A stretch of DNA of 64,000 bases from Streptomyces sp. CB02400 (GTDB taxonomy: Bacteria; Actinomycetota; Actinomycetes; Streptomycetales; Streptomycetaceae), in NCBI RefSeq assembly GCF_001905725.1, contig NZ_LIWB01000018.1:133616-197615 (forward strand). Direction: 5' to 3'. Both the position numbers and the translations under genes were made by a program. The notes beneath the pieces are model-generated. The model worked only from the letters and a program-made list of their open reading frames with translations. It was not told the DNA's origin and made no database searches. Shown one piece after another: positions 50,320 to 58,784 of this stretch (position 1 is its first letter; every line of letters begins with the position of its first letter).

Positions 50320-50468
50320 GGAGACGAGCTCCTTCTCGAGAGTGATCGCGCGAGCGAGGGTTCGAAGGAAGACCCTAGTGATTCTCTTGTGATCAGTTCA
50401 AATCCCCGGACACAAAATCTCCGTTACAGCGGGTTTATTCGGTCCGAACTCACCTGCGGTGACGTCCC

Positions 50469-50499
50469 TTTGACGCTACGTTGCGTGACGGTTCCGTCA
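50469..50499 (-). promoter_or_regulatory. Palindrome and SigE-like promoter ahead of NlpC/P60 gene 2
   Basis: TGACGG-TT-CCGTCA is a perfect 14-base palindrome (50486-50499). On the minus strand GGAAC (50491-50495), 16 bases, GTCAAA (50469-50474) fits the GGAAC-N16-GTC pattern of the cell-envelope sigma factor SigE. Confidence 0.45.
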
Positions 50500-50550
50500 A
50501 TTCGGGCAAAGATCCTGTACGTTGCACGGGGGACGGATGGGAATCAGATA

Positions 50551-51894
50551 TTAGGAAAGCCTCTTGAGGAGCATCGCCGACGCGACGGGGCGTGCGCCCG
50601 CGCGGGCCACCCCGTCGGCGACCTCGCGGTCGGTGGAGGCGACGATGACGGGCCGCCCCGGTGGCTCGGCGCGCACCAGCTGGCGGATCAGCTCGTCGGC
50701 GGTGACGCCCGGCTTGGAGAACAGCACCCGCACCCCGCGCGGCGGCGCGAGCAGCACCGGCGCGACCAGTTCGGCGCCGTCGAAGACACAGGTCACCTCG
50801 GCGCCGGTCTGGGCGGCGAGCTGGGCGAGCTGGCCCAGGAGCCTGAGCCGCTGCTTCTCCAGGGGCATCTGGGGATAGCCGGTCTTGGTGACGTTGTAGC
50901 CGTCGACGACCAGATGGGCCTGCGGCAGCGCCAGCAGCTGGTCGAGGACGGCCGGGTCGTGCTCGGACAGCGCGCGGTTGGCGATGTCCTTCGGGGTCAT
51001 GCGGCCGGGCTCGACGGCGTCCACGGTCTCGGCGGGCCGGACGGACACGGGGGGCAGCGCCAGCTCCCGGCGGAGCCCCTGAGCGGCGTCAAGGACGGTG
51101 TCGAGGAGCAGCCGGACCCGCATGTCCTCCACGCTGCGGCCCTCCCGGGCGGCCCGGCGGGCGGCCTCCAGCGCGGCTTCGGTCTCCCCCAGCCGGGCCT
51201 TGAGACGCCGGCTCTCGCTCTCGGCGGCCGACACCTGGGCATGCCCCTCGGCGCGCACGGTCTCCATCTCGCCCCGCAGCTTGCGCACGGCGGCCTCGCC
51301 GCGCTTGACGTCGCTGAGGGCGGAGCGCAGCTTGCGGTGCAGCGACTCGGCTTCCTTCTTCGCCGACTCCAGCTCGGTGCGCAGCCGCTCGGTCTCGGAC
51401 TTGGTGTGCTCACGGGCCCGGCCGAGTTCGGCGCGCAGCCGCTCCAGCTCGGCCCGGGTCTCCTCGTCGGCGCGCTCGGCGTCGGCGCGCTGGGCCTCCT
51501 CGCCGGCGGCGGTCACCAGCTTGACCCAGCCGGCCGGACGGAGCACATAGGCCGCGGCCGCCACGTCGAGCGGGTCCGCGGCCGGGGGCGGGGAGCCGGA
51601 GTCGAGGGCGCCGGTCAGTTCCGGCTGGGCCTCTCTGAGCTTCTCCCCGATGCGCTGCCGGAACAGCGGATCGGTCTCCAGCGCCGCGGCCATGGCGTTG
51701 CCGGCGAACTTGGCACGCCGGTTCGGGGCGAAGCGCGCGTACTGCCGGAGCTGGGCGGGCAGCTCGGCGACCGTGAGCCCGCCGAAGCCGTCGGCGACGA
51801 TCTGGACGACCCGGCGGCGCACTCCGTCGGGCAGCGGACGGTCGAGCACCTCGGCGGCGCCGTCCCGCGGCCCCCCGCCCGTGGTCTCCACCAT
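50551..51894 (-). CDS. NYN-domain RNA-binding/nuclease-like protein
   Basis: A 447-residue protein. C-terminal NYN (YacP-type PIN-like) domain, about 305-445: AHLVVDGYNVTKTGYP, EVTCVFDGAEL, and VIVASTDREVADGVARAGARPV, with the acid residues D, D, D of the metal site. The first part is a helical region (about 20-120), then a long coiled coil (about 125-260, Glu/Arg/Ala-rich). ATG at 51894. No ribosome site stands out. It may be a processing nuclease on RNA; target unknown. NYN proteins of this length are Actinobacteria specific as far as I recall. Confidence 0.86.
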   Translation of the reverse strand: MVETTGGGPRDGAAEVLDRPLPDGVRRRVVQIVADGFGGLTVAELPAQLRQYARFAPNRRAKFAGNAMAAALETDPLFRQRIGEKLREAQPELTGALDSGSPPPAADPLDVAAAAYVLRPAGWVKLVTAAGEEAQRADAERADEETRAELERLRAELGRAREHTKSETERLRTELESAKKEAESLHRKLRSALSDVKRGEAAVRKLRGEMETVRAEGHAQVSAAESESRRLKARLGETEAALEAARRAAREGRSVEDMRVRLLLDTVLDAAQGLRRELALPPVSVRPAETVDAVEPGRMTPKDIANRALSEHDPAVLDQLLALPQAHLVVDGYNVTKTGYPQMPLEKQRLRLLGQLAQLAAQTGAEVTCVFDGAELVAPVLLAPPRGVRVLFSKPGVTADELIRQLVRAEPPGRPVIVASTDREVADGVARAGARPVASAMLLKRLS

Positions 51895-51997
51895 CCGTCA
51901 CACCCCAATGTCTGTGTGCGACCCCGCGCGCGGGGTCGCCGTCAGCGGGGCCCTCCTCCACTCTCGACTTCGCTCGAGCGGGAGGGACCCCCTTCGC

Positions 51998-52237
51998 TCA
52001 GGAGCCGGCACCCGGCCTGTCCACGAGTTCCACCTGGTCCACGGCGTTGCACCAGCGGCACCGCACCGACTCGATGGTCTCATCGAGCACCTCGCGCTCC
52101 TCGACCTTGGGCTCTCCGGCCAGATCGAGGTGGACGTACTCGACGACCTTCGACGAGCGGGTCACGTCGAAGCGGGTGAGGTTGCCGCAGAGGGTGCAGC
52201 GCCACCGCGTCGAGGCGGTCGGCAGAGGAACCGTCAT
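51998..52237 (-). CDS. Zinc-ribbon-like small protein
   Basis: A 79-residue protein with two CxxC pairs, WRCTLCGNLTRFD and VRCRWCNAV, likely binding one zinc. ATG at 52237 is preferred to the longer frame start at 52273 because it gives the conserved Cys-rich beginning and has GGAAGG upstream. Function unknown; a similar protein lies at this place in other Streptomyces (memory). Confidence 0.78.
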   Translation of the reverse strand: MTVPLPTASTRWRCTLCGNLTRFDVTRSSKVVEYVHLDLAGEPKVEEREVLDETIESVRCRWCNAVDQVELVDRPGAGS

Positions 52238-52393
52238 CGTGGCTGTTCGCCTTCCTTCCAGTGTCCGTGACACACCGGATCCCCGGTGCGTATGGCTCGT
52301 AACCCTACGGCCTGGCGGGTCCCCGCCGCCCGCCCGTCCACGGCGGCGAGGCGGTCTGTGCGGTTGCGTCCGGTTACGTCATGCTCTGTATTC

Positions 52394-53128
52394 ATGATCC
52401 GCAACTGGAGTGCGTCGGCCGCCGGGGCGATCCGGGGCACCTCCGCGCCGGTGACCCACACCCTCATCGTGCTGTGCTGCCTGGTCTTCCTGATCGGGCC
52501 GGCCTCCGGCCTGCATCCGGCCCACGGCTCCGGGGAGGAGCTGCTGGACACGCAGAGGGCCTATTTCCGGCACTGGGGCGTCATTCCCGCAGACCTGTTC
52601 GAAGGGTCCCTCGAGGCCGTCCTCACCCCCGCCACGGCGCTGTTCGTGCACGGCGGCTGGGTGCATCTGCTCGGCAACATGCTGTTCCTCCACGTCTTCG
52701 GAGCGATGACCGAGGCACGGATGGGCCGGGTGCGGTTCACCCTGTGCTACGCCGGCTGCGGCTACCTCGCGCTGCTGGGGTACGCCGCCGCCAACGCGGA
52801 CTCCGAGCGGTCCCTGGTCGGTGCCTCCGGGGCGATCTCGGCGGTGCTCGGCGCGTTCCTCTTCCTGTTCCCCCGGGCCCGGGTGACCAGTCTCCTGCCG
52901 TTCCTGTTCTTCCTGCCGGTACGGCTGCCGGCATGGGTGGTGCTGCCGTTCTGGGCGGCGCTGCAGTGGGCGGCGGCGGGGCGGGCGGGCGAGGGGCCGG
53001 GGGTGGCGTACCTGGCGCACCTGATCGGGTTCGGGCTGGGCTTCGGCTACGCGTGGGTGCGCTTCGGCAGGGCGACTACAGTGAAGGCCGCCCCTGCTCC
53101 GGCCCCCGAGGGAGAGAACCAGCCGTGA
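52394..53128 (+). CDS. Rhomboid intramembrane serine protease
   Basis: A 244-residue protein with six membrane helices. Catalytic Ser in VGASGAISAVLGAFLF (GxSG, about 144) and His in VAYLAHLIGFGLGFGYA (about 206); HGGWVHLLGNMLFLHVFG is the HxxxN region of rhomboids. It cleaves single-pass membrane proteins within the bilayer. ATG at 52394; ribosome site weak. The GTGA overlap with the next gene couples the two. Confidence 0.94.
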   Translation: MIRNWSASAAGAIRGTSAPVTHTLIVLCCLVFLIGPASGLHPAHGSGEELLDTQRAYFRHWGVIPADLFEGSLEAVLTPATALFVHGGWVHLLGNMLFLHVFGAMTEARMGRVRFTLCYAGCGYLALLGYAAANADSERSLVGASGAISAVLGAFLFLFPRARVTSLLPFLFFLPVRLPAWVVLPFWAALQWAAAGRAGEGPGVAYLAHLIGFGLGFGYAWVRFGRATTVKAAPAPAPEGENQP

Positions 53129-53406
53129 TCACCGCGATCGTCCTCATCAAGACCAGCGTGGACCGGATCCCCGAGATCGCGGAACAGATCGCCGCGCTGG
53201 AGAGTGTCAGCGAGGTGTTCTCCGTGACCGGTACGTATGACCTGATCGCCATGGTGCGGGTGCGTGAGCACGAGGATCTGGCGGAGGTCATTCCCGGTCG
53301 GATCAGCAAGATTCCGGGGGTGGAGGGGACCGACACGCATGTGGCGTTCCGTACGTACTCGCAGCACGATCTGGAGGCGGCGTTCGCCATCGGGCTGGAC
53401 AGCTAG
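53125..53406 (+). CDS. Stand-alone Lrp/AsnC ligand-binding (RAM) domain protein
   Basis: A 93-residue protein (ITAIVLIKTSVDRIPEIAEQIAALESVSEVFSVTGTYDLIAMVRV...GRISKIPGVEGTDTHVAFRTYS) with only the regulatory alpha/beta sandwich of Lrp/AsnC regulators and no DNA-binding helix-turn-helix. Such SSRP-type domains bind amino acids and oligomerise. Starts in a GTGA overlap with the rhomboid gene. Confidence 0.9.
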   Translation: MITAIVLIKTSVDRIPEIAEQIAALESVSEVFSVTGTYDLIAMVRVREHEDLAEVIPGRISKIPGVEGTDTHVAFRTYSQHDLEAAFAIGLDS

Positions 53407-53473
53407 CGGTCCGCCGGGGGCGGGGGGCCCGGCCTCCGGCCGGTGGCGGTCCGGGGTGGCTCAGCCAGTTCTT

Positions 53474-53602
53474 CGCCCCCGCCGTCCCGTCCCGTCCCGT
53501 CCCGTCCCGTCCCGAACCGAACCGAACCGAACCGAACCGAACCGAACCCGGGGCTCCGCCCCGGACCCCGCTCCTCAAACGCCGGAGGGGCTGGATTGTG
53601 CC
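53474..53602. repeat. Dispersed repeat family B, with composite pentanucleotide microsatellite
   Basis: Begins TTCGCCCCCGCC, then six copies of CCGTC (53482-53511) and seven of CCGAA (53512-53546), then GGGGCTCCGCCCCGG and CCCCGCTCCTCAAACGCCGGAGGGGCTG. The copy at 58785-58860 has the same frame but single CCCGT and CCCGAA units, so the array has expanded here. The rest of 53407-53706 has no gene. Confidence 0.9.
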
Positions 53603-53643
53603 GGAGGGGCCGACTTTCAGCGGACGGATGACATCCAGCGGGT

Positions 53644-53689
53644 GGATGAAGAGTTCTTCATCCGGCGCTCATCCGGGGGCTCCGGTGCG
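53644..53689 (+). promoter_or_regulatory. Palindrome and 11-bp direct repeats ahead of the two-component operon
   Basis: GGATGAAGA-GT-TCTTCATCC is a perfect 20-base palindrome (53644-53663). From 53657, TTCATCCGGCG and CTCATCCGGGG are direct repeats with an 11-base period, as recognised by OmpR-type regulators. A related triplet stands before the transporter at 56146. Confidence 0.6.
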
Positions 53690-53706
53690 GTGCGCAGGAT
53701 CGGGGC

Positions 53707-54021
53707 ATGGTCTTCACTCGCCGGATGGCGGCGCTCGCCGCCGTCGTGCTGATTCCGTTGGGCGTCGCCGCGACCAGCTTCGCGCTCGCCGACAGTCCCG
53801 AACCGCCCAAGGTGCCGCCCCAGGTCGAACTGGACAGCGGCTCACCCACTCCGACGTCCACGGCCCCGTCCGCGCGGCCCGAGCCGACGCCGAGCGACGA
53901 GGTCGTCTCCCGGCCTCCGGTGACCGACAGCCCAGCGGGTGACGACGATGACGACGATCGAGGCCAGGACTCCCCGGACGACACCCCCGGCGGGGACGAC
54001 GGACCCGGCGACGACGGCTGA
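53707..54021 (+). CDS. Small secreted, Asp-rich protein
   Basis: A 104-residue protein: signal peptide MVFTRRMAALAAVVLIPLGVAATSFALA (likely cleavage after ALA), then a Pro/Ser-rich part and an acidic tail (DDDDDDRGQDSPDDTP). It starts the two-component operon and overlaps the kinase gene by 83 bases in another frame. It could chelate cations or act as a sensor accessory; inferred from composition and place only. No known domain. Confidence 0.72.
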   Translation: MVFTRRMAALAAVVLIPLGVAATSFALADSPEPPKVPPQVELDSGSPTPTSTAPSARPEPTPSDEVVSRPPVTDSPAGDDDDDDRGQDSPDDTPGGDDGPGDDG

Positions 54022-55447
54022 CGCCCCTCTCCGGCGGATCTCCGCCCGGGTCCGCATCCTGCTGTGGCTGCTGTTCGTCATGGCGGTCGCGCTCGGCTCG
54101 GTCGCCATGACCACCCGCTCCTTCCTGCTGCGGGACGTCGACCACCGGATCAACGGGCTGCTCGCCCAGGAGGCAGGCGAGTTCGCCAACTTCGAGGAGC
54201 GCGGCTTCGATCCGGAGACGGGCCGGTCCTTCACCGACCCGGACCGGCTGCTGCGGGTCTTCCTGGAACGGCAGTACGCCGACCCGGACGAGGAACTGAT
54301 CGGCCTGGTGGCGCGGAAGAGCGGCGACCCGGCGAAACTCACCCAGCCGCGCGACCTGCCCGTCGCCCTGCCCCTGCACCGGGACGGCGACGCCCGGCGC
54401 CGCATCTTCGACTCGCCCGACGCCTCCGGCGTGCTGCACCGGCCCGAGGGCGAGATCCGCTGGGCCAAGGTGTCCGTGGCCCGGCACGGCGGCGGCGCAC
54501 CCGAGGCGGCGTTCGTCGTCGCCTTCCACCCCGAACGCGAAGTGGCGCGGGTGGACGAGGTGTTCCGGGTGCTGCTCGCCATCTCCGGGGTCGCCCTGCT
54601 GCTGACCACCGGCATCGGCTGGGCGGTCGCCGGGCGGATCCTGCAGCCCGTACGGCTGGTACGCACCGCCGCCGCGCAGCTCACCGAGCAGGACCTCACC
54701 CGCCGTATCCCGGTGCGCGGCCACGACGACATCGCGGCCCTCGCCGAGACGTTCAACGCGATGCTCGACCGGCTGGAGCGGGCCTTCGCCGCCCAGCGCC
54801 AGTTCGTCGACGACGCCGGCCACGAACTGCGCACCCCGATCACCATCGTGCGCGGCCATCTGGAGCTGATGGGCGACGATCCGGCCGAGCGCGAGGAGAC
54901 CGTCCGGCTCGTCACCGACGAACTCGACCGGATGAGCCGCATCGTGGAGGACCTGCTGCTGCTCGCCAAGGCCGAACGCCCCGACTTCGTCACCCCGGAG
55001 CCGGTCCAGCTCGCCGAACTCACCGCCGACGTCTACGTCAAGGCCCGCACCCTCGGCGAACGCGACTGGCAGCTCACGGACATAGCCGACCGGGAGGCGG
55101 AGCTGGACCCCCAGCGGATCACCCAGGCGATGGTGCAGCTCGCGCAGAACGCGGTGCAGCACACCACCACCGGCCAGACCATCCGCATCGGCTCGCGCGC
55201 ACAGGGTTCCCGGATCGAGCTGTACGTCGCCGACTCCGGCCCCGGTGTCCGGCCGCAGGACCGGGAGCTGATCTTCGAACGTTTCCGGCGCGGCACCTCC
55301 CGGCGCGGGACGCGCGGTTCGGGCGCCGGGCTCGGCCTGTCGATCGTCAAGGCGATCGCCGAGGGCCACGGCGGCCGGGTCCGCCTGCACGACACCGAGG
55401 GCGGCGGCGCCACCTTCGTACTCACCCTGGGAGACACACGGACGTGA
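53939..55447 (+). CDS. Sensor histidine kinase (HisKA, OmpR-partner type)
   Basis: A sensor of about 500 residues. Two membrane helices (about 38-58 and 203-225) flank a periplasmic-side domain of about 145 residues; then HAMP (GRILQPVRLVRTAAAQLTEQDLTRRI), HisKA with QFVDDAGHELRTPITIVRGHLEL (His), and HATPase (LAQNAVQHTT, DSGPGVRP, RGSGAGLGLSIVKAIAEGHGG). GTG at 53939 or ATG at 53948. Overlaps the next gene (GTGA). Confidence 0.94.
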   Translation: MTTMTTIEARTPRTTPPAGTTDPATTADAPLRRISARVRILLWLLFVMAVALGSVAMTTRSFLLRDVDHRINGLLAQEAGEFANFEERGFDPETGRSFTDPDRLLRVFLERQYADPDEELIGLVARKSGDPAKLTQPRDLPVALPLHRDGDARRRIFDSPDASGVLHRPEGEIRWAKVSVARHGGGAPEAAFVVAFHPEREVARVDEVFRVLLAISGVALLLTTGIGWAVAGRILQPVRLVRTAAAQLTEQDLTRRIPVRGHDDIAALAETFNAMLDRLERAFAAQRQFVDDAGHELRTPITIVRGHLELMGDDPAEREETVRLVTDELDRMSRIVEDLLLLAKAERPDFVTPEPVQLAELTADVYVKARTLGERDWQLTDIADREAELDPQRITQAMVQLAQNAVQHTTTGQTIRIGSRAQGSRIELYVADSGPGVRPQDRELIFERFRRGTSRRGTRGSGAGLGLSIVKAIAEGHGGRVRLHDTEGGGATFVLTLGDTRT

Positions 55448-56106
55448 ACCGCATTCTGATCGTCGAGGACGAGGACCGTATCGCCTCCTTCGTGGAGAAG
55501 GGCCTGCGCGCCAACGGCTTCACCACCACCGTCGTCCCCGACGGCGAGACCGGCTACGAGTACGCCCTGACCGGCGGTTTCGACCTGGTCGTCCTGGACA
55601 TCGGGCTGCCCGGCCGGGACGGCTTCACCGTGCTGCGCGAGCTGCGCGAGTCCCGGGTGACGACCCCGGTGATCGTGCTGACCGCACGGGACTCGGTGCG
55701 GGACACGGTGGCCGGTCTGGAGGGCGGCGCCGACGACTGGATGACCAAGCCGTTCCGCTTCGAGGAACTGCTCGCCCGGGTACGGCTGCGGCTGCGTACG
55801 GCGGCCCGTGCGCCGGAGGTGACGGTGCTCAAGTCCGGTTCGCTCAGCCTCGATCTGCGCACCCGCCGCGCCCGCGCCGGGGAGCGCACCGTCGACCTGA
55901 CGGCCCGTGAGTTCGTACTGCTGGAACTGTTCCTGCGCCACCCCGGGCAGGTACTCTCCCGCGAGCAGATCCTCTCCCACGTGTGGGGCTACGACTTCGA
56001 CCCGGGCTCCAACATCGTGGACGTCTACGTGCGGGCGCTGCGCAAGAAGCTCGGCGCGGAGAAGGTGGAGACGGTCCGCGGGATGGGCTACCGCCTCCCC
56101 GCGTGA
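55444..56106 (+). CDS. OmpR/PhoB-type response regulator
   Basis: A 220-residue regulator. Receiver: LIVEDEDRIASFVEKGLRANG, phospho-acceptor Asp in LVVLDIGLPGRDG, Thr and Lys in VLTARD and DDWMTKPFRFEELL. C-terminal winged helix: DLTAREFVLLELFLRHPGQVLSREQILSHVWGYDFDPGSNIVDVYVRALRKKLG. Coupled to the kinase. Likely binds the 11-bp direct repeats in front of this operon and of the transporter (inference). Confidence 0.95.
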   Translation: MNRILIVEDEDRIASFVEKGLRANGFTTTVVPDGETGYEYALTGGFDLVVLDIGLPGRDGFTVLRELRESRVTTPVIVLTARDSVRDTVAGLEGGADDWMTKPFRFEELLARVRLRLRTAARAPEVTVLKSGSLSLDLRTRRARAGERTVDLTAREFVLLELFLRHPGQVLSREQILSHVWGYDFDPGSNIVDVYVRALRKKLGAEKVETVRGMGYRLPA

Positions 56107-56145
56107 CGGCCCCGCGGCGGGATGGGCCCGCCGGGTGAAGTTCCT

Positions 56146-56178
56146 TTCATCTTCGGCTCATCGACGGCTCACCGCCCC
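56146..56178 (+). promoter_or_regulatory. Triple 11-bp direct repeat ahead of the transporter
   Basis: TTCATCTTCGG, CTCATCGACGG and CTCACCGCCCC follow each other with an exact 11-base period, and GTGAAGTTCCT precedes them much as GATGAAGAGTTC precedes the repeats at 53657. The transporter start is 17 bases on, so the sites probably overlap its promoter. Confidence 0.65.
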
Positions 56179-56195
56179 GGTGGATCGTCGATGAC

Positions 56196-57611
56196 GTGAC
56201 ACTGAATCCCCGCTTGACCGCGGCCCTGTGCGTGGCGCTGTCGCTGTGCGCGCTGCTCGCGGTCCCCGGCAACTTCCCCGGTCTCGGCGGGGACGCGCGC
56301 CTCACCCTCGCCGTGTTCGCGCTGGCGACCTGCGCGTGGGTCGGTACGCCGATCGACGACACGTACATCGCGCTGGGCGCCGGACTCGCGCTGACGGTGA
56401 CCGGGGTGATCAGCAGCGACACCCTGTTCGGCACCCTGGGCGACTCGACGGTGTGGCTGCTGATCTGCGCGTTCGTGCTGGCCGCCGCGGTGAGCCGGAC
56501 CGGGCTCGCGGGGCGGGCGGCGGCCTTCCTGGTCGGCGGGGCCCGTACGGTACGGCAGTTGACGCATCTGACGACGGCCGCGCTGGTCGTCACGGCGTTC
56601 GCGGTGCCGGCCACCTCCGGCCGGGCGGCGCTCGCCCTGCCGGTGTTCCTCGCCCTCGCCAAAGCACTCGCCGACCGGAAACGACTGGTCGTGATGCTGG
56701 CACTGCTGTTCCCGACCGTCATCCTTCTGTCGGCGGTGGCGACCCTGATCGGTGCGGGCGCGCATCTGATCACCGTGTCGGTGCTGTGGGAAGCCGCCGG
56801 GGAGCGGGTCGGCTTCACCGAGTGGCTGCTGCTGGGGCTGCCGCTGGCCGTGGCCTCCTCCCATCTCGCCGCCGAGGCCGTCCTGTTGACCACCACCCGG
56901 CGCGCGGACCGCGAGGGCGGTGTGCACATCACCGCCGAGGAGATCCAGCGGCACAGCGACCGCCCGGTCACCGGCCCCTGGACCCAGGCCGAGAAGCGCT
57001 GCGCCCTGCTGCTGGCCACGGTCGTCGCCCTGTGGTGCAGCGAGCCGCTGCACCGGGTGTCGCCGGCCATGGTCGCCCTGATCGGCGCGGTCGTCGCCGC
57101 CTCGCCGGCGCTCGGCACCGTACGGCTGAAGGACGCGCTGAAGACGGTGCCCTGGTCGCTGCTGCTGTTCATGGCGGCGACGATGGCGATGGGCGTGGCG
57201 CTCGCCGAGTCGGGCGCGGCGAAGTGGCTGGTCGGCGGGCTGCCGGCGGGGATCACGCCGGTGATGTTCCTGGCGGTCGTGATCTCCGTCAGCACGGCCG
57301 CCCATCTGATCCTGCAGTCCCGTTCCGCCCGTTCCTCCGTGCTGGTCCCGCTGGTGGTCGCGGCGGCCGTGGGCGCCGGGGTGAACCCGGTCGCCGCGGC
57401 GCTCGCCTCCACCGCCGCCGCCGGCTTCTGCCACACGCTCCCGGCCTCCGCGAAACCGGTCACGCTCTTCGCGGACATCCCCGGCACCCCCACCTACACC
57501 CCGCGCGACCTGCTGCGGCTGTCCGCCGTGCTGGCCCCGCTCACCGCCGCCCTGGTCCTGCTGTTCGCCGTCGCGGTGTGGCCGCTGCTCGGCGTCCCCG
57601 TGACCCGCTAA
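56196..57611 (+). CDS. DASS/SLC13-like anion transporter
   Basis: A 471-residue membrane protein with about 12 helices. The divalent anion:sodium symporter pattern is found in two halves: VFALATCAWVGTPIDDTYIALGAGLALTVTGV...LGDSTVWLLICAFVLAAAVSRTGLAGRAAAFL, and FMAATMAMGVALAESGAAKWLVGGL...HLILQSRSARSSVLVPLVVAAAVGAGVNPVAAALASTAAAGFCHTLPASAKPVTLF. Substrate could be glycerate or a dicarboxylate, given the kinase behind it (12-base gap). GTG at 56196; a weak ribosome site. Confidence 0.85.
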   Translation: MTLNPRLTAALCVALSLCALLAVPGNFPGLGGDARLTLAVFALATCAWVGTPIDDTYIALGAGLALTVTGVISSDTLFGTLGDSTVWLLICAFVLAAAVSRTGLAGRAAAFLVGGARTVRQLTHLTTAALVVTAFAVPATSGRAALALPVFLALAKALADRKRLVVMLALLFPTVILLSAVATLIGAGAHLITVSVLWEAAGERVGFTEWLLLGLPLAVASSHLAAEAVLLTTTRRADREGGVHITAEEIQRHSDRPVTGPWTQAEKRCALLLATVVALWCSEPLHRVSPAMVALIGAVVAASPALGTVRLKDALKTVPWSLLLFMAATMAMGVALAESGAAKWLVGGLPAGITPVMFLAVVISVSTAAHLILQSRSARSSVLVPLVVAAAVGAGVNPVAAALASTAAAGFCHTLPASAKPVTLFADIPGTPTYTPRDLLRLSAVLAPLTAALVLLFAVAVWPLLGVPVTR

Positions 57612-57623
57612 GGAGTTCCCCTC

Positions 57624-58781
57624 ATGCTGAACCGTGTCGTCGTAGCCCCCAGCGGCTTCAAGGAGTCGCTGTCCGCCCAGGCAGCCGCCGACGCCATCGC
57701 GGCGGGCGTCCGCCGGGTGCTGCCGGACGCCGAGATCGACCGGATCCCGCTGGTGGACGGCGGTGAGGGCACGGCCTCGGCGCTGGCCTCGGCGACCGGC
57801 GGCCGGCTGGTCGCGCTGGCCGCCACCGGCCCGGTCGGCGAACCGGTCGGCACCCACTTCGCGCTGCTCGGCTCCCGGGACACGGCGGTGGTGGAGATGG
57901 CGGCGGTCGCCGGCCTCTCCCTGGTCCCCCGCACCCGGCGCGACCCGGGCGCCACCACCACGTACGGCGTCGGGGAACTGATCCGCGCCGCCCTCGACCA
58001 GGGCGTACGGCGCATCCTGGTGGGGTGCGGCGACTCGGGCACCTCCGACGGCGGCGCGGGTGCGCTCCAGGCGCTCGGTGCGCGGCTGCTGGACGCGGAC
58101 GGGTTCGAACTGGCAGCCGGCGGGCGTGAGTTGACGCGCCTGGCCCGCATCGACCCGACCGGGCTCGATCCCCGTCTCGCCGGTGTGGAACTCCTCGTCG
58201 CCTGCAATCCCTTCAACGTGCTGTGCGGGGAGCGGGGCGTGGCGCGGGTGTTCGGTCCGCAGAAGGGAGCGAGTCCGGAGCAGGTGGAGGAGTTGTCGGC
58301 GGCGCTGGAGAACTGGGCGCGGGTGCTGACCCGCGATCTCGCCGTCACTGGAACCGATCTGCGCCTCGGGCGCGGTACGGGCGCCTCCGGCGGGCTCGGC
58401 GCCGGGCTCGCCGCCCTGGGCGGGGCTCTCCTGCCGCGCTTCCACGTCCTGCTGGACCACCTCGACCTGGACGCCCGGCTGGCCCGTGCCGATCTGGTCG
58501 TCACCGCGGAGGGGGCGCTGGACCACCAGACGCCGCGCGGGAAGGTACCGGCGGAGGTGGCACGGCGCGCCAAGCTGTCGGGGCGGCCGGTGCTGGCGCT
58601 GGCGGGGACGCTCGGGGAGGGGGCGGGGGAGGTGCCGGGGGTGGATGCCTGTCATGGCATCCTGCCCGCGCCGATGGCTCTGGCGGAGGCGCTGGTCCGC
58701 GGCGCGGAGCTCCTCACCGACGCCACGGAGCGCGCCCTGCGCATGATCGTGTTGGGCGCCCGGCTCCCGGCGACCACCTAG
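57624..58781 (+). CDS. Glycerate kinase
   Basis: A 385-residue GlxK/GarK-type glycerate 2-kinase family enzyme: RVVVAPSGFKESLSAQAAADAIAAGVRRVLPDAEIDRIPLVDGGEGTASAL at the N-terminus, LVGCGDSGTSDGGAGALQALGARLLDADG, RVFGPQKGASPEQVEEL and GRGTGASGGLGAGLAALGGALLPRF. It phosphorylates glycerate on the way to 2- or 3-phosphoglycerate. ATG at 57624 with AAGGAG at eight bases. Clearly in an operon with the transporter. Confidence 0.95.
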   Translation: MLNRVVVAPSGFKESLSAQAAADAIAAGVRRVLPDAEIDRIPLVDGGEGTASALASATGGRLVALAATGPVGEPVGTHFALLGSRDTAVVEMAAVAGLSLVPRTRRDPGATTTYGVGELIRAALDQGVRRILVGCGDSGTSDGGAGALQALGARLLDADGFELAAGGRELTRLARIDPTGLDPRLAGVELLVACNPFNVLCGERGVARVFGPQKGASPEQVEELSAALENWARVLTRDLAVTGTDLRLGRGTGASGGLGAGLAALGGALLPRFHVLLDHLDLDARLARADLVVTAEGALDHQTPRGKVPAEVARRAKLSGRPVLALAGTLGEGAGEVPGVDACHGILPAPMALAEALVRGAELLTDATERALRMIVLGARLPATT

Positions 58782-58784
58782 TTT

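Noticed and set aside
50320..50545. ydaO (cyclic di-AMP) riboswitch ahead of the NlpC/P60 gene, as at other Streptomyces wall hydrolase genes
   Set aside because: I searched for the conserved ydaO core by eye and did not find it.
51905..51997. Short palindromic block (CTCGACTTCGCTCGAG) between the NYN and zinc-ribbon genes as a mobile element
   Set aside because: It resembles a small hairpin spacer common in Streptomyces (a similar word is at 61024-61044); too short to call an element.
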